Below, in pieces: positions 54,937-64,000 of a stretch of DNA of 64,000 bases. Source of the stretch: Marthasterias glacialis (Eukaryota > Echinodermata > Asteroidea > Forcipulatida > Asteriidae); assembly GCA_911728455.2 (NCBI GenBank), contig OU452228.1:8721629-8785628 (forward strand), in the 5' to 3' direction. Under the pieces are notes generated by a model, which was not told the origin of the DNA, ran no database searches, and saw nothing but the letters and a program-made list of their open reading frames with translations. Numbering within the stretch: the first letter of the stretch is position 1; every line of letters starts with the position of its first letter. Made by a program: the position numbers and the translations under genes.

Positions 54937-57245
54937 GGTTACACCACTGGCAATCAGTGTCTACAACTTGCTTGGCCACAAAGTTCATTTTGTCTCAGTA
55001 GAAGCAATAAAATGGCTTGTTTGAAACGGCATAACTGTTGAACATTTGTTGCATAAACCAAAGACATGCTTTAACTGTTTTTATGTGGATTTGAAGTTTC
55101 CCGTGACAGTGGCTTGTGAACAACAGATAATGATCGAACCTTAATCGAAACACAATTTTGCGCATTGATTGCTTAGAACCTTTCACACTTTCGTTACAGC
55201 GTCCTGCTGGGCACAAAACAATCTTTTGTTGCTCTTTAGCGACTTTTGACATTTTTGTGGAGTATACACTAAATAAAAAAGATGGCATAAACTCTGGAGT
55301 ATGATATACACTTTTGAACCTCAAATTTTGGTTGGGGTATTCTTGTAAAATGACCACAACAGATCAAAATAAATGATCACATTGTTTATTCTGGTGAAGT
55401 TCAAATATATTTTAAGAAAATTGCTTAAAATGTGATACCACAATTACTCGGGCAACGTCCTGAAGAATAATCCTAGTAGTATGATATAAAGTTTCCTTTG
55501 TTTCTTATGTACACTTGCACAAGTAAAGGAATAAAAATGTATTTATACAAAAACAAAACCAACTCAAGGGTGTACAGTCTGCCCTTTTCATATTGTAGCC
55601 CGACCTCTATTGTTTAAGCCCTGTTGACCGACCGATGACCGTCTGCGCGCCTCGGTATTCTAAAAGAGCGCCCTCCACAGCTAAACATCGGAGACGGGCG
55701 AAGCTTCGCAGACGAGCTTGTCTCTTATTGTTTTCAAAATCAAAACTGAAGACTATAGCATTTCTGAATTCTGTAGGAAAGAAGTTTCGAACAGTTTAAA
55801 CTGAGAATAAACCAAACATTAGATTGATAAAGGTCAGACTCAAAGATGCTTCCTCCGATTTATTGCCAAAAAAAGTTGATGGTTAAAATATTAATTGAAA
55901 TATTTATCACGTAGCTAAGTTATTTTCCTAAATTACAAAATTTAATTTAAGGTAAGGAAAGGAAAAACACCTGCTTTATACAAACAATAATTATTTGCAT
56001 GTTACAAATTTCGTGCGTTTTGCTTGGCATACCCGAAAGTACTGTGGGGTTTTTTTTCGTTTTGGAACAGCAACGTCTGTCAAAACTAATTACTCTAAAT
56101 GTTACTGTCTTTTGGCCAAAAATCGGCGATGCAACTTTGTAACGGGCGCCAACAACCATTTAGAGAGGCAGTTACATCCCGATTGCCTCAAATTAATTTT
56201 AATTTTCACCCTTTCCCGTTGTAAATGTAAATACCTTTATTAAATTTTCATAGAATAAGAATGAGACTTATAGATGATTTAAAGTTCGTCGTCATGATTA
56301 ATAGACTTTAAAATAAAATCTGTCTTGGAGACAAATACTGTTTTGTCAGGCTGTTAAGTTATCTTGCAAGGCACTGTAACGGTTTTAATTTTCTCGAAAA
56401 GGAGATTAGCTGAGCAGAAAAATATACTTCTTTGACAATTACTAAATAACGTCTATTGAAAAGGTTTTTTTTAACCCTGGTGTCAGCCGGGAGGTTAAAA
56501 AAATAATCCAATGGTTACCAAATATGGTCATAATTGTTTTAGGGAAGGGAGGTACACAAACCAATTAAGTTTTCAAAAACTATTAATAAAAAAAATAGTA
56601 AAATATTAAATGAAAATGTCTTCTATACCAATTTTTTCGAGTAAGCTTTTATAACTGTCATGAATGGCAAAATCCTCAAAAGTGCACTTGAGGATTTTCC
56701 ACAGCAGTAACTTGAATTGTCCAGTAATCTCTGAAAACTACATAGCTTCTGTGAAAACTACACACCGTGTTTGAGAGTTGGAATTCAAAATGTGCATATA
56801 TTATTCTGTCTGCTGACAGCCGACACCTATCTTTTTTATTCTCTTACTATTATTATTATCATTTTTTTTTATCAAACATGATATGTATGTAGACTCTTAA
56901 ATGGATCAGCCTCCGGCAAAAAATCTCCACTTTCTGGAACGAAGTTGTGATTCCCCAACCGATTTGTTGGGATGGAATTCAATCATGCCGCCTCTGGAAT
57001 TTATTTGCACTTTGCGTATCAAAAAAAGTATTTTCCGATCGAGAAAACAGTGTAAATGTTGAGCTGGGTTCCTCTGTTTTGTTTCTTTTATTTGTCTTTC
57101 CCATTTTGCTTGACAGAAAAAGGCAGGCCGCCCAAATTTAGTGGATTCGACAGCTGCTGGGGATGCTGTTGTGGCTAGATCACAACGTTAGCATGCGTTG
57201 AAGCAGAGGGGTGTCCTTTTAGCAACAGCCGGAGACGACAATAGA
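54937..57245. other. Intergenic, no gene seen
   Basis: Unique AT-rich sequence. A 120-codon minus-strand frame (54995-55357) has mixed composition but no domain, splice context or repeat that supports it. Confidence 0.35.
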
Positions 57246-57392
57246 CTGAAACCATTTTGGGCATGTTCCCTGTATCAAATAACAGTAGTTGATGCCAATA
57301 TTCATTGTACAAAAAGGAACCAGACTATTTGCCCTTCCAGCCTCGGTTTGGTTACATTGGTTTGAATGGCCGCACCATGATAAAGGTCTATT
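57246..57392 (+). repeat. Dispersed repeat family C copy
   Basis: TTGGGCATGTTCCCTGTATC, CAGACTATTTGCCCTTCCAG, CCTCGGTTTGGTTACATTGG and CCGCACCATGATAAAGGTCT match 1694-1857 closely. The AGAAAATCAAGATGGCT block before the right end is deleted. Confidence 0.85.
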
Positions 57393-57965
57393 CTGACACG
57401 GCCTTAGAGTACTTTTAGTTAAAACTTGTGTAAGAATATAAAAGCATCTCGTGTGGACAAAAAAACATTCACACGCAAAAATAATAACAAACCCAACAGT
57501 TTAAAAAAAAACAACGATATTTCGAACGTCACCGACGTAGGCGTAAGAGCTGGGCATGGGGGTGGGGGGCATTTCCCCATAAATTCGGGCAAAACAGTGG
57601 AGAAAATTCGGGCAAAGTAAGAATAGTAACAACATTGGTACATATGGTTTTAGCCGTGTATTCGGGCAAATCCACCCCTCTGCCCCCCCCCCCCCCCTTT
57701 AACCAAAGAGTCATCATATGCCTATGGTCATCGATACTCGTAAACAAATTACTTGACACGAAACAAACTGTCAAATTTGCGATTCGTTTTTATTCAATCC
57801 ATTAACCCCATTTCCCCGCTACGAAACCCCCCTTAAACTGAATTAATCTTAAATGCTTTATCACTACATACGAGTCAATTACAAAACAGTGACATTCGAA
57901 GCTGATATTTCATCTGCCAATCGATTAAATTCCCCTAGGGAATTAGAGTGAAAACAGACCCTTGT
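57393..57965. other. Intergenic with a poly(C) run
   Basis: A C-run of about 14 lies at 57685-57698. Nothing else recognised. Confidence 0.4.
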
Positions 57966-58121
57966 CACGCTGTCACCATCAGGTCGTGTTCCCTGTAGTG
58001 ATAAATACTGATTTCCAATCCTACAACTTAGGACCAGTCTATTTAGTTCACCTTGCAGCCTCGATTTGGTTACATTGATTTAAATGGAAGAAAAGCAAGA
58101 ATGCTGCACCATAAAAGGTTC
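57966..58121 (+). repeat. Dispersed repeat family C, diverged copy
   Basis: TGTTCCCTGTAGTGATAAAT, GCAGCCTCGATTTGGTTACA and ATGCTGCACCATAAAAGGTT keep family order and spacing. The copy is about 570 bp from the better-preserved one. Confidence 0.75.
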
Positions 58122-58216
58122 AACATACAGCTTTAAAAGACCACTTCCCAATCGGTATTTGTAAAATATTATGAAGAAAGCTTTAGTAGGGCTATGTGCA
58201 GAAAACTGGGCTATCC

Positions 58217-58331
58217 TGTTGGTTAAGTGATGGCGTTTTGGAGCCGAAACTGTAATGCAAACGAATGGTATACATTGAACATTCGTTACACTGCACTTCC
58301 AGCTCCAAACGTCATCACTTTAATACCAATA
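58217..58331. repeat. 115-bp palindromic element
   Basis: TTGGTTAAGTGATGGCGTTT plus TGGAGC is mirrored by GCTCCAAACGTCATCACTTT plus AATACCAA. The inner arms continue loosely to GCAAACGAATG / CATTCGTTACA. Confidence 0.75.
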
Positions 58332-58335
58332 TGAT

Positions 58336-58560
58336 TGACCCCTTGCACTGACGTCACACGCGGCTATTGTCTGCTCATTGTCGGCCCATTTGAAAGTCAA
58401 AATGCCCGTAAAGACATAGTGTGCGTCTAACTGTACGCGCGTGTATTAAAATGCACACCACACAGTTGTAACACACATGGAATCTGACTCCGAATATGGC
58501 GCTGGAAAGATTTATTGTGTGATGACGTCAGGTGTTTAGGGTAATTACACGACTGAAATG
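58336..58560 (+). repeat. Dispersed repeat family I, copy 2
   Basis: CCCCTTGCACTGACGTCACA, then AATATGGCGCTGG, then TTATTGTGTGATGACGTCAG. Same order as 52148-52340. Two TGACGTCA motifs (CRE-like) occur here by virtue of the repeat. Confidence 0.55.
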
Positions 58561-61500
58561 CCTTCGTCCCCAACGCGTTCAATTTCTCAGTTACTGGCGC
58601 CAATACTTCCCATAATTTCCATCTAAACAGGTAGTGTCTTCTTAACAGTTAATTATTCAAGAGTTTTGAATGCATAATCATGCTCTCACCATCTTTGTTG
58701 AGTTACCAACGTGCATTATATACCAATGATGATTTGCATTATGAATACGGATTCTCATTACACCAAAACGGAGGCAGACAAATTTCAAGTTTGATCAAAC
58801 TGATTTGAAAATGAAAATGGTTGCACCGTGATGAATATTTGGCTGAGGCTAGAAGCCAGGTACTCCGTCTGTGACGTAAGACTTGTTCACAGTGCCCATC
58901 TACGGATTCCTAATTCGTCAAGGAAACTCATCATTACGATATCATTATAAAAGGATGCTGCGGACGTCTTGTTTGTCATGCTAGAAGTCAAGGTATTTGT
59001 TGTCCACATCATAATTAAAGCATAGTTTGTTGTCAACAAGTTGGTACGCGATTGGTGAATACATTCTTACCCGGGCACTGTCGTGCATGGATTGGCTTGC
59101 TTACAGCCCTAGCCGATGGATTTGGATACCATGGGTACATTTTTTGATGAACCTCGTTCTCAAGAAGTGATTAACCCAACAGTACTGTTATCTTCCCTGG
59201 TATAAACAACAACGAAAACAAAATAGTTCATTTGACTGTTGTTTTGGTACATTGCATTCTTTTATTATAAACAACAATAAATAAACAGATATTACAACCA
59301 ACGAAATGAAGATACAGATCCTCCCTATTATACGACTCTACGGGAGTAAAAAGTGTCTCAATCTGTTAAAATTCCCGTCCACAATGTACTTGTAATTTAA
59401 AAACAATAACCAATTCAATGATCTTGGTAATGGAAATTAAAAACGTCAGAAGCAGATTTTTCCTTATGACATGCACTTAGCAAACAATTAACGGCCACCA
59501 ATGCAAATTTGCAAAACAATTACAGAATCATAATTTAATGGAAAAAGATCACCGCAATTTAAAAATGTTGTTAACGCTGGAAATTTAAAAAGGTAATTTT
59601 CATATATCTCTGTAAAATCCAGTGCGTACGATTTTACAAGATATAATCTGAAGCCAGCATTTGGTGTTGTTTGTTTCAACCTATTAATAACGTTGGTAGG
59701 ATATGATTAATTAAAGACATTTAAATGAGCTGATAATGTTTGATGCTAGAGTCTAAACTGATGTACGTAATCATCCTCATTGTCAACCCAATGCAGCATG
59801 TGCGGCCTTATCACTCTCAAGATGGTACCGCAAGGTGCAATTTTGTGTCCTCATCATCTCAGTCGTCTGGTTCGCATCCTGGAACAATAACTAGACACTG
59901 ATGCTTTATAGCACTAATAAAATAGATACCCGTCACCCAGACATGTACAGCTTCGCAAGAAGGTTTAACTGCCACAAATAAAATGTTTCACTAAAAATTC
60001 TTGAAATCAGACGTAGACTAGTTTCGAAAAATATATCACCAGCCAAACAGTATTTACATGTTTATCTTAAACACTTAATAAATCAATCTATGACTACAAT
60101 AAATATGAGGGAACAACCTCATGTATATTATTATAGTTTTTTTATATTATATTGTAAGGTATTTATGACGTCACACTAATATTAAAATACTTATACACCA
60201 TTTACACATCATCATTATAACTGAGATATATAATTATCTTGATTTATACATGGATTTAGTTTCATTCTAAGGCGCGCTTGTTCTGTTATTTGTATGTATG
60301 TTTGAACACAAAATACCGTTTCTCTCTGATCACTCCTTTTCTGTACATTATATCAATAAAATTTGTTTAAACATACTTTATACAAGATACAGAAGTTTAA
60401 ATCAGGTTTATGCAAGACTAAATAACCGAATTTCTTAGATTTTACCTCAATTAAAGGTAACTGATATGAAATACGGTACTTCTGAAATTAAATTTCATTT
60501 TTGCAAAACATTGCACAAGATAGTCTTGAGTCTCTGTACAGCAGCGTAATTTGCCTAAACGAACTTCCGAGGATCCACCCGAAATACGAATGCTCACCAG
60601 TGCAAACAGACGCCCGTGCATTGACACGCGCGTGACCCTAGTGACGACACTTCCGCGGGGTCACTTCAGAGCAATGATGTCACTAGACAAGGATTTTAAA
60701 AAATATCTCAAACCGCACAATTTCTTAAGCTATACATGCATGTAAATTAAGCAATGCTCGTATAGAAAAGCTTCTTGTGTTACTGAAAAACTGGACACAA
60801 ACTAATACCAAATACACAGGGGTATGGATACATCCACCGCTGCAAGCTCAACTTCACCCCAAAACAAAATGCTTACAATTCGTTCATGCCACCTCGTAGT
60901 TAATCGGTTTCAGTTATTACTGCAAACCTGTTGACCTAAATCATTGGCTCTTAGGAAGATAAAAAAAATGTTTCCACTCAAAACTCCTTCTTTTCTTTTC
61001 TGCACTATTTCTATTCTACCTTTACAGTTCACGCACTGAATTCAATAAACATTTCCTGTTTACTTACAGCCTGCTACACAATACAGCCACAATTCACCCG
61101 CAAATACGTATCATCCCTCTCCCTCGTCCAACCGTCTTTCTCAAATTTTCTTTATTTCTTTGTCACCCCAAAGTTCACACCGCCGTACTCTGCCCTTCTC
61201 TCTTCCTTCACCCCATGCACTTTTTCTCGGATCTTGCTCCGGCCCCCACAGTCTGTATTCGTATTGTCAACCTCCTCCCTGATCTATAACACACGCTGTA
61301 AAGGAACAATAGCGCGGGGACGACAAGACTCCTTTGTCAATATCATGGGACGAGGAGAGGCATGGCTGTGTTTCACTATTATGTACTAAAATTATAAAGA
61401 AAAAACCCCTCATGATTATGTTTATATCTTTATATAGAAATCTTGCTCCATACATTTTTAACACTAAGTTTTTCAAAGGGTGCCGTTATTTTTTTTAACG

Positions 61501-62689
61501 AACTTTAACTTAAGGGGTTATTTCACTCCAGAGAGTGGTTCACAGTGAGAGTTTACAAACATCCAGTTTTTAACAGATTTTGTTTGCAATTCTTCAACCA
61601 GGGTTAAAAATAAGCGGTCCGCCCACGACTATTGACGTATATTAGGATGAAATTCAATTCAGTCATGTTAATTCTTGCATCAGGACTGACGACACAATCG
61701 CCAAGTCGCATCATTTGGCGAAAACATGTTTATTGTTGGCCTTGATTCTGATTGCCTATCTCATCGTTTTTTATTTCCAATTATCTTCCGTTGCCACAAC
61801 CTTAACACCTCACATCTATCCCCCCTTCTTATCTTTCAACAACACTTTTTCACTTCTATTCACATCCGTCCACTTCCGGCATTCTTTATTATCCCTGTGA
61901 AGTCTTCTCGGTCCATCCTTATCCTCTGTTCCCCATTTTGTTTTTCTTTTTAAATCTCAAGCCCCAAAGTATACCCATCCTGCTCCCCATACCACCGTTC
62001 TTCTTCCACCCCATCATGCCTGCTCCATCAATTCACTACTCTCCGACGCCTTCCTTTTTTGCGCCCCTTTCCGCTTTCTCCTCTTTCTCTCTCTCTGAGA
62101 TAAAATTCCTTTTAACACCCTCTTACTCTTCGAACATTGTCTTCCTCCTTCCATTATCTACACTCACTTGTCACTACGATACCCGTCTACCGTTCTCTTA
62201 AACTCCTCCTTTTTCATGAACTCTCTTTTTTCCCCATTCATCCCGCCTCAATATCTCCTTTCCATTGCACCTCCGTTCTATATCCCATCATCTCTACCTA
62301 GGGCTAATCCAAGGAAACTTGACCAGAGTTAAACCCAAGGCAGAGTTCCGCCTGAATATCTTGTTTGTTCCACCATGAACCTGCCCATGTACTAAACGTC
62401 TCCTTTTCTTTTCATATTTATGCCGTCCTCATTATCTGTTTGATCTTTTACTTCTCTTTTCTTGCCCAAAAATCAACTGTCTCCATCTAATAAAAATGGT
62501 AATCGTGATATTTTAAGGCCATTTTGTGACATTTACACCAGCTGCACCTACCGGTATATTACCGCAATAGTGGGCATTTTAATTCTTCCATGCCCGTTAT
62601 TAAACCATACCAACAAGGTATTAAACTAGTTCAACAATATATTAAACCATATCAACAATAATATCTGTCTCATTATACGTCAGCCTGCA
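58561..62689. other. Intergenic: AT-rich, then a pyrimidine-rich tract
   Basis: 58.6-60.9 kb is unique AT-rich sequence. From about 60980 to 62480 the plus strand is strongly C/T-rich (CTTCTTTTCTTTTCTGCAC, CTCTCCCTCGTCC, CTCCTCTTTCTCTCTCTCTG). The frames there encode low-complexity Ser/Pro/Phe/Leu strings and are not genes. No repeat copies recognised. Confidence 0.45.
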
Positions 62690-62900
62690 CTCTTTAAACT
62701 TCCTGGGTCAGAGTTTTGACGCAGATTCTGGGTCCCAGGAGGCCTGACCCATTTCTGGGTCAGGCTGACCCGGAAACTGGTTGCAAAATGGGATTTAACA
62801 TCGGGTTCTGTGTCAGTTTGACCCTTTCTGGGTCATTTTGACACAGATTCCGGGTCATACTGACCCTAAAATGGGTCAGACCCTACGGAGTTTTTAGAGT
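62690..62900 (+). repeat. TIR family F element, intact copy
   Basis: Left ACTCTTTAAACTTCCTGGGT and right CTACGGAGTTTTTAGAGT are inverted. The interior CTGGGTCAGGCTGACCCGGA and TTCCGGGTCATACTGACCC matches 27061-27265. Confidence 0.85.
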
Positions 62901-64000
62901 ACCTATACCCCAATAGTTTCCCTTTTTACTTACGCCTCACCAGGCTGCTCCACAGACCCAGCTTTAAAACACATTTCAAGTTACAACCGCAAGCGAAAAA
63001 ACACTAACATTTTAATACGACACACCAAAAACCTTCAAATATGGGTGGATAGTTTCTTACGACTTAGGGTTAAATAAACAAAAAAACAAACCAATTGTGT
63101 TAGTTAAGACCGACAACAATATCAGGTTGTGTGATTTGTACATGAACAACAAGCATAAAACATTTAAGACTAAAGTTGGGACATCATTAGTACAAATAGT
63201 AGATTAGTGTGATTCCTCGTGTAAGACGAGGTATCAGAGTTGAAAAAACCGTGCCATCCAGAGTTTTACTTCACATTTTACAACTAACGACCGTGCCTGC
63301 CCTGAATGTTACGAAAATTATCTGGATGACTTTTTGGATGAGTTTTGGTCAAGCCCAATCCTCTCCGAATCCTTCTTAATCCTCAAGTTAAGCTGATCTT
63401 GCATGAAAGTAAAGGAACCAAGAATCATGTCTTAAAGAAAAAATGTTCAGCAAACAAAATTTGTAAAAAAAAAAAACTAAAACCCCTAAGAGTTTGCGGA
63501 TAAGTACATGCACCCGAATCTGCAAATCAAAACTGTTTTGTTTCTAACAAGTTTTAAAGTTACGCGAAATGGTACCGGTACCTAACTATCACGTGGGTCC
63601 GTAAAACCAATCATTCTGTATAATTGAAAAGGTCTATTATGTTTAAGAATTAAAATAAAAACCAGTTTTGATGGTCAGAGTTAAAAAACCTTTGCGATAA
63701 AATTCTACGGAGGTTCAAAAAGGCCAAATCGCCAACTATCAACCGATTACCACAGCGCATCGAACGCATTAGGAAATCTTTTGCAAAGTTATGTCTTAAC
63801 TCCATTGCCTGGACATTTTAAAAGCATGCATCTTTAAGCGAACACAGATGTTCATAAATTAAGTTGTTGACATTAAGAAGAAGTTCAAAACTGATGATTC
63901 ACTACTCCTGCAACTTCTAGCTTATGATGAAAAACAAGCTCGAATGCCATATATCCCAAGAAAAGATCAATAAAATGGACTCAGAAGATGTCTAGTCCGA
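62901..64000. other. Intergenic, no gene seen
   Basis: Unique AT-rich sequence to the end of the window. Confidence 0.4.

Noticed and set aside
61715..62201. Overlapping 61-87-codon frames as small secreted or membrane proteins
   Set aside because: They lie in a C/T-rich tract that gives Ser/Pro/Leu/Phe strings in every plus-strand frame.

Overview
This window looks like intron-rich, AT-rich animal DNA, most likely from an echinoderm and perhaps a sea star. It has no operons or bacterial-type gene packing. Almost all of it is non-coding and built from many families of short terminal-inverted-repeat (TIR) elements, minisatellites and homopolymer runs. The echinoderm call is an inference. It rests on the style of the repeats, especially the family beginning GGGCCCAATTTCATAGAGC, and on the intronless class A receptor in the right half of the window, which is of a kind I remember as expanded in echinoderms and amphioxus. 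I could not run a search.

Only two genes are convincing. Both are complete, single-exon, rhodopsin-type (class A) G-protein-coupled receptors: a 379-residue peptide-type receptor on the minus strand (9906-11045) and a 319-residue receptor on the plus strand (24651-25610). Each has an in-frame stop just upstream of a start codon in good context, all seven membrane segments and the NPxxY motif. They are not close relatives. A third coding trace is a likely last exon at 47268-47369 (33 codons and a stop), with a good splice acceptor before it and an AATAAA signal 84 bases after it. Upstream, at 42361-44136, lies a run of repeated exon-like cassettes with splice-site consensus, which may belong to the same transcription unit. 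One tRNA-like sequence (33659-33731) has box A and box B but a damaged anticodon stem.

Layout. 1-9.9 kb: dispersed repeats, including a cluster of five to six copies of TIR family A. 9.9-11.05 kb: the first receptor. 11-24.6 kb: TIR families B, C and D, palindrome arrays (16.5 kb, 19.8 kb) and a foldback element. 24.65-25.6 kb: the second receptor. 27.1-28.15 kb: an 18-unit 49-bp array next to a TIR-F element. 29.6-33.4 kb: a 129-bp array, a large nested palindrome and a 44-base perfect palindrome. 36.9-39.9 kb: three successive minisatellites. 40-47.5 kb: TIR elements, a local duplication, exon-like cassettes and the terminal exon. 48.4-51.4 kb: two abutting TIR elements, then a 21-bp array of about 40 units. 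52.8-54.9 kb: a roughly 1-kb tandem duplication in which only one copy carries a TIR-E element. 55-64 kb: mostly unique AT-rich or pyrimidine-rich sequence with a few dispersed repeats.

I see no evidence for a new multi-gene system. The most interesting material is repeat biology (palindrome arrays, higher-order repeats, nested insertions that can be ordered in time) and the exon-like cassettes leading to an unidentified C-terminal exon. Every long open frame outside the two receptors is explained by tandem repeats or by low complexity, or has no sign of coding.
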